Assembly: GCA_019400425.1 (NCBI GenBank) | Contig: JAFREE010000103.1 | Location: 23,634-87,633 of the forward strand | Reading direction: 5' to 3' | Source of the DNA: Hymenochaete sp. R1 | Taxonomy: Eukaryota > Basidiomycota > Agaricomycetes > Hymenochaetales > Hymenochaetaceae | DNA: 64,000 nucleotides | Shown here: in pieces, positions 36,676-48,936 of the stretch | Position numbering within the stretch: the first letter of the stretch is position 1 | Layout of the letters: every line of letters begins with the position of its first letter | Program-made: the position numbers and the translations under genes | The notes under the pieces: generated by a model | Database searches by the model: none | What the model was told of the DNA's origin: nothing | What the model saw: the letters and a program-made list of their open reading frames with translations, nothing else

Positions 36676-39600
36676 ATGGCGCAGCTGCGGGCATCTGCTG
36701 TACCTACGCCCTTGCCAAAAATCCGGGCTGCCGCCATAGCCCATGTCCATACTGTACTTGCTCTGCTCGCTTTCGTGTCGGCGCTCTTCATTGGGTGTGT
36801 TTTGCACTACAAGAAGATAGTCAAGAATGGTGTTGCGGGATATCCGCAAGAATGGTTTCCGTCTGTGTCTGCGACGTGAGTTGAAGAAAGAGTGACTTAT
36901 GATCTTCATGAGCTGATGTCCCAACCAGGATTGGTGACTGGTACCCGGAGCGCAACATCTTCCAGATCCTCATCGCCGTGAACTCTGGTATGTCGTCCGC
37001 ATGTTTTTTTTTTGCTGAAATCTCGAAATTAAACCCGCCACAGGGCCACGCTTCGCCGTCGTTCTGCTCCAATATCTTCTACAACGTAGCTCCCAAAGCG
37101 TTCTACCGGGCGTCATCTGTGTTACTGGAATTATTCGGACACTGTCTTGCGGAGGTTGGGTTTACATCACCTCGACGGATGACCATGACGCTCATGACGT
37201 GCTCATGATCACGTACATTGTGTGCAATATTCCGTGGATGTTTGGCAACATCTCGCTCACGCCGAGGGAAAGGACGCGCCAGAGGTTCAGAAGGTATTTG
37301 CGCATACCACTACATGCTATTATTATATAAATATGTTGTTTTACCTTTCGAAAGGATTCTCCTTGCTTCGGTGTAAGTTTCTGGGTTAACGATTCTCAGG
37401 CATCTCCTAAACTCTTGTATTCTTCGTATAGATTTTTTGGGTCACTTGTTCCCATGATTTATTTCTTCCTGCAGCACAAAGTGCATAGGATACCCGGAGG
37501 TAAGTCTGAAAACATATGTTCTCAAAACCCTAGCTCACTGTTCAATCCTAGCCTACACACATTACTCTTTCTTTGAATGGGGTCTTATCATCACGGACGT
37601 TCTGTATGATTCTGTTGCCAAACTGGATTTCGAGGATGCAGGCTTCGAGGTGAGCTTCATGTGGTTCGCGCAAATTTCAAAGGGCTTTATTGAAGTGCGC
37701 ATTTAGATAGATCTGAGCCGCATTTCCCCTTCTGCTACTACAGACGTGTAAGTCGGATTTCGTGCAATCTACTTGAAGATGATTTACTTTTTTTCTATCC
37801 CAGTTCGTTTGCTGCCCATAATGACAATGAGGACCGCCGCGATAAGACAGACGTCTTGCATACCGAGAGGGTCATCCCTATCGAAGGGCAAGTAGATGGG
37901 GCTAGCCGACTACGTTTGAGAAATAGAGATATCTGCGCATACATTTCTAATATTTATTTATGTGCGTATAAGTCAGGGATGCAAGAATTTTCCGGTCATC
38001 ATTAATACTAACGAATCATTGATTCGTGGCAGCATACGTATTCTGGTCTATTTATACGTCACTTATCCCGACTCTGTTTTACTTTTCGGTCTGGGAGCTG
38101 GGCATAGCTGGTGCTGAGCTTGCATTGCTCACGATTCTATCTCCTACGTTCCTCGGCGCGAACGTCGTTCGAGATATTCTATCGTCAAAGTACGGTCGCG
38201 TTGCCTGCCATATTCTGAGTTTGCCTGGACTCTTGGCCTTTCTGCTCCCGAGGCCATTCCAGAGGCTAATCATGGTGGCCTTCGCGACCGTCTTTTGCTG
38301 CTTGGGAGCAGCATCGGACTGGTCTTCGTCTAATGATGTCTCGAACTCTTTCTGTAAGTGAATCATTCTTCTTCATCCTTCCAGTTTGTTGATCCAGTTG
38401 AAAGATTTCGGCATCGGCCTTTTGCTGTCTTCCCTTTCGAAGCTTGTGAATCATGGCAATAATCCAGGTGAACTTTATTATAATTGATTTCCGAAATCAT
38501 ATGCTGATGGGTCTCGCTTGGTAGTCTGGCCAATGCTCAACAAGAAGACGGGTGGGCAAAACTGGATTGGTCTGGCTCTAACTGTTGCCGCACTGGTAGA
38601 GCTGGTAACAAGGCCTAAAACCTTGTATAAAAAGAAGCCAGTCACAAGGGCTTCAGTAGGAAATGGAACCGCGGTGTCTTGGTTTTCCAATGCCGTTGCT
38701 CTCGGAAGTCTGTTGTTCAGTCTGCACTGCTTCGCAACAGACTCCAGCACAGTGATTGCCTGGACCTGGTCGGGTTACCCCATACGCGGCCCTGTTCCGC
38801 ACGTTCACGGGGCCTTCACACTCGTTGCACAGGTCGTGGGTCTTTCCATTCCTGTCGTAGGCTTCACTGGCCTGCTTCAGAGTCCCGTTTGGTACTTCTT
38901 CGGCGCTGCGTCGGCTTACACCCTCTATTCGTTTAATGATTGGACCGGATACTATGGCGGCCTGGGACTCGTCGCATTCCTCACATCCATCATTCCCCAA
39001 GTGATGAGAAATGCCTCTTCGACAGCCCGACTCGGACAATTTTACTTTTGGGCTTTTTTCACTACAATTGTATTGTATCTCGCAAACGTATGGACAGTGG
39101 CCTATGCGTTTGTCCCTGGGGGTCAAATACTTCGCGAAAGATCGGATCTGTAAGTGTTACTTCTTGGTCCAGGGGCATCTTTGCTGACTGCTCATTAAAG
39201 TGTATTAATCGCTCAAATTTTTCTACTGGCGCCGGCCTTCTCCTGGAGGAAACCTTTCAATTCCATTTCAGCAAAGCCTCACTTGTCTACAATTCCAAAT
39301 TTAAGACCCCTTTCGATTGCTAGTCTTGCTATGATCTCTATCCTGGCCGCATACGTATCAATGTATCGAGCTCCGAGGACTGATATACAACCATACCGCC
39401 CCGGACCTCGTATCGTTCGTGCTGGCATATGGACGGTCCACTTTGGAATGGACAATGGGGGTAAGGATAGTCAACGATTGATGCGTGATCTAATAGGGTG
39501 AGTGCAGAATCGTTTGAAGTTCGCATGATCAATATGTGACATTTTGCGCAGTGATTTGGAACTCGATGTGGTCGGCTTGCTCGAAACAGATTTGCATGTG

Positions 39601-40763
39601 AGTTACTCGAGGGTTTCATCGCCGCTCATATACTGATTAAAAAAATGAAAGCGACCCGCTTACGGTAATCGTGACCTGTGAGTAAAAAGTTTACAAGTAG
39701 TAACTCGTGCTGATAATCGACCCAGGACAAGGGTCATGGCGCAAGACATTGGATATGTAAGAACTTCCTTTCTAATTGCCCTATGGATGAAATCTGACAT
39801 TTCGGCTTTTAGCATGTGGATATAGGTCCTGGACCAAACCAACACACCTGGGGAGCAGTGCTTCTATCTAAGGTGCGCCGAACATCATCTATATATTTGT
39901 GAAGTAGCCTGGCCGACAATTTCAAGTTCCCAATCATAAATTCAACTCACCACTTACTCCCATCCCCGGATGGAGAGTTGGCACCAGCAATCACGGCGTA
40001 TCTTAATATGTTTGGCACTGAAGTGTTAGTTGTCGTTGCGCATAATGGACAAGGTATGGGCTCAACTTGAGTAGTGTGCGAAAGAGATACTAAGCTTTAC
40101 TCAGAGGAAACACCTCTCGATAGAGAATTGCAATCTAAGGAGCTAGCTCGTATCATGAACGAAGCTTATCCCACTCCGGTGATATTCTTGGGATACGTGG
40201 TCACTAAACCCCATGCTGAGCGGCGTAAGTACAATCCTCCCTCTTTAAGTATGATGTGCTTACTGAGCGGTTCCTCATAGCGTCACCCTACAAAATCTTG
40301 GTTGAAGATGGTCGCATGTACGATATTGATACCGAGGACACGGATCGATGGTACACATATCCAACGTTTGTAAGATTCGCTTCCTCATACCATTTTATTT
40401 TACCAGGTGCGAATATATTTTGTATCGCGGCTTGTACCGCACGTCGTACCTGAGGATGTCACGAGGGAAGGTGACCGATACAGAACTTCAAGCGGGACAA
40501 TTTGTCGTCCCGCGTTATGGAGTTACTGTCACCGAGCAACCAGAATCCTCAAGATACCTTAGAAACTACAAAGAAACGCTGGAAGAAGCCCACGTAAGTG
40601 AACTATGCTCATGTTGTTCTGGATTTCATTCATTTGGCTCCTTTTTCAGTGGTTCCCGATGGCATACTACGGAAATGCTCGGAGTGGTGGTAAAAATGGA
40701 CATTACTATCATGTTTTCAATACACCACTCTATTACAATCTTCCGCCAGATGCCCTATTGTAA
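36676..40763 (+). CDS. CWH43: Cwh43: GPI-anchor lipid remodelling protein
   Basis: ER/Golgi membrane protein that puts ceramide on GPI anchors. It combines a PGAP2-like N-terminal half with a C-terminal half carrying an endonuclease/exonuclease/phosphatase fold. It is spread over about 4.1 kb and well over ten exons. The first exon is 36676-36875, joining to [16 protein letters not shown], the PGAP2/Frag1 signature. Many hydrophobic helices follow, up to about 39500. The C-terminal part begins [18 protein letters not shown], then [31 protein letters not shown], and ends [14 protein letters not shown]. Those blocks carry the catalytic Glu, Asn and His positions typical of the fold. Not all borders were fixed. 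Its stop codon touches that of the AP-3 beta gene. Confidence 0.88.
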
Positions 40764-43694
40764 CTATTCGGATGATCCTGAGTCATCAGTACTTCCTGTA
40801 TCATCACTGTCCGTCTCGCCCTCGCTTTCTACACGACCTCCGGTAGTTGATCGTGGGGTGACCCCAACTGTCGTACTTCTTAAATTATTACTACCCTCTG
40901 CTTCCTCCTCTTCACTTTCGTCAGTCGACGAGCTGTCATCGCTGTTCTCCTCTTCCGAAGGTGAAGGCTCTTCTTCATTAAGGAAATCATCGAGGTTTGC
41001 CCATCGTTTTGAAGCCGATCCTGTTGCTTGTCCCGCAGGTGATGCACGTCCAGAAGGAGGCGTACTGGATCGAAGGAGCACTTGCGGTGTATGATGAATA
41101 ACGGCACTGGATGGTACTTGCTGGCTACTTAGCGAGGCTACAGGTCGGGTCGGGAATTCGTCTGGCGTATCCCGTAGGGACGATTCTGTACCTTCCTCAG
41201 CCCATTCGGGTAGAACGAGCCACGAGTCCAAGCCAGTTGATTTGCCCGTAACTGTGCTCAATGTGCCGAATATGTTGTAATTGTCTGAAGAATAGTAATT
41301 GAGCTACTGCGATAAGAGTGAAGTTAATCACTCACTGTATGAGGGTTTCTGAACAGTTGAGCCTATTTTCCCTTCAAACAAAACAAGTTTAACTTGCTCC
41401 CGACGAAGCACAACACCACCGCGATTTGCCAATGCATCGTCGTAGGATTCTCCTTCTCCGACGCTGACGTTCTGATGCAATCCAACAAGAAGCGAACTAA
41501 GCATGCGCGCTCGGTCTCGCACGTCATAGTCTTCGTCGTATCGTGCCAGGTTAAAGACATGTCGAACGAGGAGCAAAATGACGGGAGCATCGACTGGTGC
41601 GAGCACTTGTACTTTAGCAGCAAGCGAGAGCACTTGTAATTTAACTATTGACGCCTTGTATCGAAATGCAGGTCAAAGCGGAGCGAAAGGTTGATATAAA
41701 GGCAAATGCATACTTCGGTAGCAAACGTTTTCGTGACCTTTCGTAAGATATCCGGTACCCAATACGCAACGCCCGGAATATTGCTGGCACTTCGTGCGCC
41801 CGTTTCACCTTCGTCTGCTTCGGCGTATTGACCCACTAGCCATAAAACGCATGCTCGAGCCGATGGATGTCGGAGGTCATCGAGTTTAGACGCCAACTCT
41901 GATGTCACTGATAATACTGAGTGTCGGAGAGATGCGATTTCCCCGGTTGATGACTTTGGAAGACTCTGGACGAGGGACTTTAGGACGAGCATCGATTCAG
42001 TGACTGCGGTATCTGTAACAACATTTGAGCAAGCGGTTCGAGATACTGTGGAGCAGGTCCACTGACCTGATCCAGTTTTGATAAGGGCTATGAGGGCGTC
42101 AAGACAAGATGAGAAAGATGTTGGAACGGTCATTGCACAGTATCCGAGTGCGTGGACGGCGGTCGCGACAACCTGGGAGTTAAAATCCGCTGCGCATGTC
42201 TAACGGGTTGATAAGATACGAATTAATACGGCTTTGACTATTGCATCATACCACAAACTCATTCATGATGGACTGGTAACTATCGGATGAAACAAGACGA
42301 AGCAGAATGCATATTTTCATTTTCTTGCATACAGTTGGGTCGGAGCTCCGCGTGAGGAATAATGTATAATGTGAAGCCAATAGATCCTAGCAAAGTCTCA
42401 ACGTCTCAGCATCAAAAATTAGACATGAAGACTTACAGGATGGGATTCAGATAGGAATAATATGTCTGCCAGGACAACGCGTACCACTTCCTTCGATTTC
42501 GACAGTAATCGTAATAAGGGGCCTACTACGTCCGCAAGGTAAGATGAAGGGGCTAGGTAAATGTATAGTCTGGCCACAGTTGTAATCACCTATTGTAAGT
42601 TTCGCCATCAGAATTTATACCAAACAAAACACCAGTGCGAGACTCACAGCGGGATTTCTCGACAGTAGCATCGGTTTCGTGCACGTCAATAACAAGCCTA
42701 AGTCGGGATCGACGTCATCACCCGCTATCGACCCTTGCGCATCGAGGTCAGCCTTCACGTTCGGTTTCGGAAGCATCGCTCGCGCGTATCGCGACAAAAG
42801 CTCCATCATGTTGACTTGTCCCCATATGTCCATGTCAAGAAGCATACGGCACAGGCGCCGGTAGTGCGGATGGAGGAGGTCGAGGCGGGTGGGACATATG
42901 ATTGAGAAGGCTATGGCTGTTGCGCCGATGGACAGAGGAGATGAGTCCTTGAGGAGATCGGAAACGATGGGTATGAGAGATGGGAGGTGGGCGTAGTCCA
43001 TTCTTTTTATATACCTGTATTAGATGCCATGTTCATCGTGGAGGAGCCATGAAGAATGACGTACCTGTAGCATTTAATTGTAGCAAGAGCTGCAGCCTTC
43101 CGCACGTACGGGCTCGGATCCGCAGCGCATTTCTTCACGGCAAGGATGATCAAGTTTCCGACCATGGGAACATTGATCCCGCTTAGGACTCGAAGTGCCA
43201 TTGAGCGTATGAGAGGATTCGAATCGGCTAGGTCCCGCTGGAACGTGTTGATGCTAAGCAAGGCCAGGTCTGGTTCCGTCTCCGCATACCGTAACAAGTA
43301 GATGTACACGAGTTTCCGGATTTCGAGGTTGGGGGAGCCTACGCTTTTAACGACGGACGGAAAAAAGTCCGAGACGTTGCGACCTTTTGATATAAGCTAT
43401 GAATAGACATATAGATACAAGTGATGTCAAACGAGCGTGATGGGCATTTTGTGCATATTTTGAAACAAGACTTACGGCGATGAGTGTCTTCAGAGCATCG
43501 AGTTTCTCCCGGTCGCTGTTCCCTTCCAGTTGCCTCCGCACATCATGTATCTTAGTCTCCGAAGTATCAAGATATCCCGGCCCTTTCGTGAAAGCCAATT
43601 CACGCGTGCGTTCATTGAGGTTTTCCGAAATACGCTCGCCCAGCCGTGCCGTGTTTTCGGCGAGAGTATTGATGTTGATATTAAGTCCTGCCAT
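40764..43694 (-). CDS. APL6: AP-3 adaptor complex beta subunit (Apl6)
   Basis: Large adaptin of the AP-3 coat, which sorts cargo from the Golgi or endosomes to the vacuole. The first exon (about 43475-43694) starts [21 protein letters not shown]. Next come the adaptin repeats: [23 protein letters not shown], then [12 protein letters not shown] and [17 protein letters not shown] around 43080-43309. The solenoid continues through [28 protein letters not shown] (42615-43001) and [12 protein letters not shown] (41645-42133). The last exon (40764-41260) encodes an acidic Ser/Glu hinge and ends DDSGSSE. About nine exons are needed. As in yeast Apl6, the animal ear domain is missing. The ordered adaptin motifs make the call firm. 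Confidence 0.9.
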
Positions 43695-44163
43695 ATCTTA
43701 GATGAACCAGATTCTATTCACGATCCACTTGCTCCCGTTGCATGTGAAGGAGAGCCAGGAGCTGCGTGGGTATATGGTAGATGTGCGTTATGTCGTGGAT
43801 GTTCGCAGTCAAGTTTCAGCTCACGCCCCGTACGCGCTTGTGGAATGGCACGCAAAGTCACGAGGAAAGCCAAATATGAACTTACGTAAGTACTCAGTGT
43901 AGAATCGGGAGTCGGCGGGAGTAATATTAAATAAAACTATTTTCGTGGTTTCAAGGTTCTTGAGTCAGAGTTTCATCTGCGTTTATCCGCCAGAAACTCA
44001 CTCTGGATTCTCTCCGCTGAATGAAAAGCTCCTGATTGATTGGAATCCAAGGAACGGGTGTTACTTCTTGAGACGTACAATACACGTTGATAAGAGTTTG
44101 CTTTACAGCATCATTACGCTGTACACTCAAACAGCTTCACCTACGTCGTGCAGTCTCCATGGT
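43695..44163. other. spacer between APL6 and ZNG1-like gene
   Basis: Two plus-strand open stretches (43702-43902 and 43945-44202) could be joined by an intron with a GTAAGT donor at about 43886, but I recognise no protein and the second overlaps the end of the ZNG1-like gene. The left part must include the APL6 promoter. Confidence 0.3.
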
Positions 44164-45538
44164 CTACCCCGAGCCCACAACAGCACTCAAGGCCTGAGCT
44201 AGGCGTTTAGCATGCCTCGATATCTCACCCCTCTCGCCCATCATAGTCAGAAGGACGTTAGCTTTTCCGTCGTCTGACGTTTGATCATCGAGTCGCGTCA
44301 ACTCGAACCGCCCGAAGGCCCAATTGAGTATGAACGTTTCCGCGATGTCCGGAGCCGAGTCGGAGGTGGACAGCAGCCGGACGAATCCCTTTATTCTCCA
44401 GATCGCGTCCTTAGGGATCGTTGATAACGCAGCGCGCAGGATTGTTTCGGTCAGGAGGCATACGGATTGAGTAGCAAGAGCTGTGGCTTGGTTTGGTGGA
44501 TCAGGTGAAGAAGGAGAATTCACGCAAGAGCAAGGGGAGTCAATGGGATGGTGAGTGTGGCTATGGGCTGTTGTTGTCTTTGCGTCGGCGCTCCTTATGG
44601 TCAGAGTCTGGATCTCCTCGTTGTGCGTACTATCCGGCGATTGATATTGCAGAGAGTCGGTGAATAGCTTGGAGTCAAGTCCGAAGATCAGGCTTGGGTC
44701 GACGCCACCCTTGCCTTTGCACTTGATCTTTGGGGTAAGCTCGTTCAGGGTATGTAAGTGGTCCAGAACAATGTCGAGCTGGCGTTCCAATATGAGTTCC
44801 CATTTGTTCTATGATAGGATCTGCGTGAATGAATCAAGAACAGAAGCAAGGGTGTAGGTGTACGCACGATAAGGATGACATCAGTATAACTTGCTTGCAT
44901 TTTTGCTGTTGGGCTCGTGTCTTCGTATCCAGTGAAGTTCTCGGCATCTATGACAGTGACGATGGCATCCAGCTTGAGTTGGTCATTTGTTTCCCTCTCC
45001 AGTTCCCGGATCTGGAATGCGAGAGTAGCCGGGAAAGCAGATCCTCTGCACAAAGTGTGAATTCACCGGGACCAATCCCAGTAGAAAACACGAGATGAAG
45101 TGCAGCCTCTCACGATGTCTCCACGAAGATTCTATCAGGGTTATATTTATCTGGGTGCGCGCAACAAATTTTTTAATGAAACAACAGCAACAACTGAGTA
45201 ATTGCGGGAAGTGGAAGTATGGATACCTTTGATTTCCAGAAGGGCCGATTTCATCTGGCCGACGAGGACACAGCATCTCGGTAGTGGGAAATTAAATCGG
45301 ACTGGGATCATCACGGAGCATTTTGTTAAGCATATACTCACAAGCAGCCGTTGAGGATCTCGTCGACTGCGGCGAGAGAGGATTGTTTTGCGAGCTGGCT
45401 GTCGACTTGAACGTCGCCATACTCGTTTTTCAAAAGACAGGCTCTGTAGCCTTCTGGGAGAGCGCCGAGGAGAGAGAGTATTGTTGTTGTCTTTCCTGCG
45501 CCGACGAAACCCGTGAAGACAGTGATCGGGATGGGCAT
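44164..45538 (-). CDS. ZNG1: ZNG1/CobW-type (COG0523) G3E GTPase, metal chaperone
   Basis: GTP-dependent metallochaperone; the eukaryotic ZNG1 branch delivers zinc to methionine aminopeptidase. Exon 1 is 45342-45538, then 45227-45276, and further exons run to 44164. The Walker A is GFVGAGKTT near residue 10. The CxCC metal-binding motif reads CLCC and is split by the first intron. Then come FVETSGSAFP, VTVIDAENF and NKWE in place of the usual NKxD GTP-specificity box. The C-terminal domain contains a His-rich stretch (HSHTHHP) of the kind found in zinc-handling members, then the CobW C-terminal fold (FVRLLSTSD, FNW-like ILNWAFGRFELTRL). It diverges from the Zn2Cys6 factor gene at 45831. Confidence 0.87.
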
Positions 45539-45830
45539 CGCGAACGAATTGATATAATAATGAAGGTGTTCAATGAGAGCTTTGAAAGAAAGAGAAAAGA
45601 AGTAAAATTAAAAGGAAAATTTGGGGTTGAATGAGGGAGAGTAAGGAAGGAGAGCAGCAGTAGGATTAGCCCAGTCTTTATCCGACGCCAGACGTTCCCC
45701 ACGCTGGACGACCCTCTCTCTCGCCTCTCCGACTCCTCGCGCCCCCACCCCTCCTCGCTCCGAGTCCTCGTCGTCCTCGTCGTCGTCCCAAGCTCGCCTC
45801 GACACCATTCCCAACGACGTCCACCCCCAG
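45539..45830. promoter_or_regulatory. shared ZNG1/Zn2Cys6-factor upstream region
   Basis: A 292-base divergent region. The right half is strongly CT-rich on the plus strand, which suits a leader of the gene at 45831. No specific operator is recognised. Confidence 0.4.
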
Positions 45831-48800
45831 ATGGACCCCTCTCAGCAACCCAGGCCGCCCCTCGGCGCTCCTTCCATCTCCTCCGCCATCGCCCTCGAGC
45901 ACGCACAGCAGCAGGCCCGTATCGACCAGCCCCTCTCGCCTCAGACGCCCCTCAGCAGCGACGGATCCGTCCGCAAACGCAAAAAGTCGAGCCCAGACGG
46001 CGATGAGTCCTCGCCTGCAGAGCCGCGAAGGCTGCGGCGTTCGCATGAGGCCTGTGCTCGTTGCAGGAGCAAGAAAATCAAGGTGAGACCCTTCAGTCCT
46101 GCCCCTCCCCTCCCCCCTCCCTCTCGCGATTTCCCGTCGGCAACTCCCCCTGACACATCCTCCTCACCCACTCCCTCCCCTCCCCTCCCACCCTCGCTCA
46201 CTCTTCGTCTCATCTCCAGTGCGATTCAAAGCATCCAAGATGCACAGCCTGTGCAACTGCCGGCGTCCAATGCAATCAGGAGGACCGTCACAGAAAGACC
46301 CTCACCCCTCGTGGCCACACAGAAATGATCGAGCGTCTGCTCGTCAAGTGCGCCGCTCTCCTTCGTAAACACTACGAGAACTTCAATTTCGACCAGCTCG
46401 ATGCCATCATTGCCCACGAAGGCGTCGAAGTCGAACCAATTCCGGAGGACTACCTCGACCAGCTGCAATCCGTAGGTGGTGCGCTTCGCTCTCCTTTCGA
46501 AGCCGCTCCCATGATGGGCAAGGCAGGCTATCATCCATATGCCATGCCTCCTCCGCACATGATGCCACCGGGCTTCCCTCCCATGGGTTTGCCTCCAGGC
46601 TACCCTCCGGTTGGAGCACACTACCCTATGCCTTTCTATGCCCAACCTATTCCAGCCATGCAAATCGCCCCCGTGCGCCAGCAGGACATCGATATCAAAG
46701 GCCAGGATCCTCAGGCAAACGATATGTCAAGTGACTCGGTTCGTGAATTCTAGCTCTTTCCCTTCGCATTAGAAGAAAACTCAATAAAACCCATGTGTTT
46801 CCAGGCCCTAGCGAAGAACTTTGGGGTCTCCCAACAGATCGTGCAAGAAGCAAGAGTGCATACAAACGCCGAAATGGTGGAAGACCTTGCTGTCGGATCT
46901 GGTGGCCTGTCCTCTGGTCGCGACCGCGACTTTGCAGAGACATCTGCTCCGCGCGATCCTAAGCTTTGGACTCGCGTAAAGACACCGCAGTTAACCGTCT
47001 ACTCGCAGCCAGAAACCCGCGAGGCTATCGTCTGGCTTCCGAAGGATAGACAGCGCACCTTTGCTGTCGTTCAAATTTACTTTAGCTACCTCAATCATCA
47101 TCGGCCGGTATTGGACCGCACTAAATTCTTTGAACGATTGGAAGCTCTTTATAACGGTCCTCCCCCTTCCTATGACCCAGGATTTACATGTTGCTTGTAC
47201 CTCGTTTTGGCGTTGGGAACCATGAGCGAACTAAATAAGGCGGCAGGAAATTCTACCAATAATTCGATGGAAAATGAATCGGATGTTAGGAAGCTTACAC
47301 CTCCTGGTTGGCCATTGCACGAGGACTTTTTCGAGCAAGCTTTGGCTGTGAAGCCTGAACTTCGAATGACGATCAGTAGTTTACAGGCACTCATTCTGCT
47401 ACATTGGTACTTGTACACAGAGGTAGGTATCGATTATTCATGACCTCAAGGATGCTTACTCATATTTCTCTAACAGCGACAGCAACGCTCTCTGTGGCGT
47501 CTGGTCGGCAGCTTGGTCCGAGTGGCTATCGAACTCGGGTTGCATCACGATCCTTTCCAGCAGAGGCAAACGTTCAGCGACGATGAATGTCAGCTTCGCA
47601 TTCGTTTGTGGTCTATCGTCATGATCCACGATCGCGGTACATCTGTATTACTTGGTCGCCCCCTGGCTATCGCTCCATCAGACACCAGCACCCCTCACCC
47701 TTCTCGAGGGAAATATGTCGAATTCTCCGAGCACTTCTTCCTCTCGGCGCCAGTTGCGGAGTTGCAGGCAGATATCGTCAATTCCCTTTACTCACCGACG
47801 CGTCATATCCCTGACTCTATCATGCGGAACGCGACGCGGATTATCAAGGGTATAGACGAGTTTCGCAAGCAACTTCCGGAGAGTTATGTTTACTATTTCG
47901 GTGGAACTGAGACTTGGAGCGAGGAGCGGAAAATCAAGCTCGTGGAAGATATTACGGAAGATCAAGGCCTAACACTCTTGAAGCTTGGTATTGCACGCAT
48001 TCTACTCTTACGGGCGCTCTTCAGTTCGACAGAGCTTCCTTTTCCGCAAAGACGGCGTGCTTTGAACGACGGTACGTGTAGTGCGCATTACTGAAAAATT
48101 GACAGGCTAATGATGCTGCTGCAGCTATTATCGTGTCCCATAACATCATTGCTGTTCACTCTACCCTGATCAAGTTCCCAGACATCGCATTCTTCGTGTC
48201 GCCTATTCCTCTTCACATCGCAGCAATGGTCATACTCTTCGGTCAAATGTCACAATGTGAACGCCTTTCCAGAGATGTCGCAATAGACGATATCTGGATG
48301 GCTCTCAGTATGCTTCCGCGGTTCCGCTGGAGGTGGGAAAGGAAGGACATGAACGGAGGTCACCCACTCATTGAAAAGCTGACTGAACGTGTGTTGTGCA
48401 TCGATCTGCGAGACATCAAGAGCACGCGCCTCCCGATGTTGATCCCCGAAGACGACTGGGATGCGAATAGTCCCACCGTCGCCGCCAACTCAGTCTCGCC
48501 GTCCGTCGCCTCAATGCATTCGCCTCGGCATCCGCGTTCCTCGTTCTCGGGTCCTAGCTCGTCATACGTGAGCGGTCAGAACGTACACGCTGACAACAGC
48601 AAGACGCTCCCGCAGCTGGACGCGAACTGGTTCTGGCCCATGGATCCGGAGAACCCGGTCGCGTTGCCGGTCGAGCATTTGCATGTCAACGGGCCGGGGC
48701 ATCTCCCACAGCCGATAGGTATGATTGGATGTCAGCCTTCTCAAGAGGCGTATGTCCTGGAGGAGCGTGATCAGGCTGTGACTTTGACCGACTGGCAAGA

Positions 48801-48936
48801 TGTTCGGAGCAGGGTGAGTTGAGATCTATTACAACGTGATCGCTTGACTTGGTCGTTGACGTGTTAACTATTGCAGGTGGATCCGGGTTGGCATTCTAGT
48901 GGTCATGGGAATGGTCAGAGTTCATCGCAGGTTTGA
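45831..48936 (+). CDS. Zn2Cys6 fungal transcription factor
   Basis: Binuclear zinc-cluster regulator. Exons are 45831-46082, 46220-46738, 46805-47422, 47477-48071, 48125-48813 and 48877-48936, about 910 residues. The zinc cluster has the canonical spacing C-x2-C-x6-C-x6-C-x2-C-x6-C, starting ACARCRSKKIK near residue 77, and an intron falls right after CRSKKIK. A Pro/Met-rich linker follows. The fungal-specific middle domain begins around residue 330 (VVQIYFSYLNHHRPVLDRTKFF) and includes LWRLVGSLVRVAIELGLHHD and LRIRLWSIVMIHDRG. The C-terminus is Ser/Pro-rich and disordered. The target is unknown. This is the last intact gene before the repeat-rich region. Confidence 0.93.
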
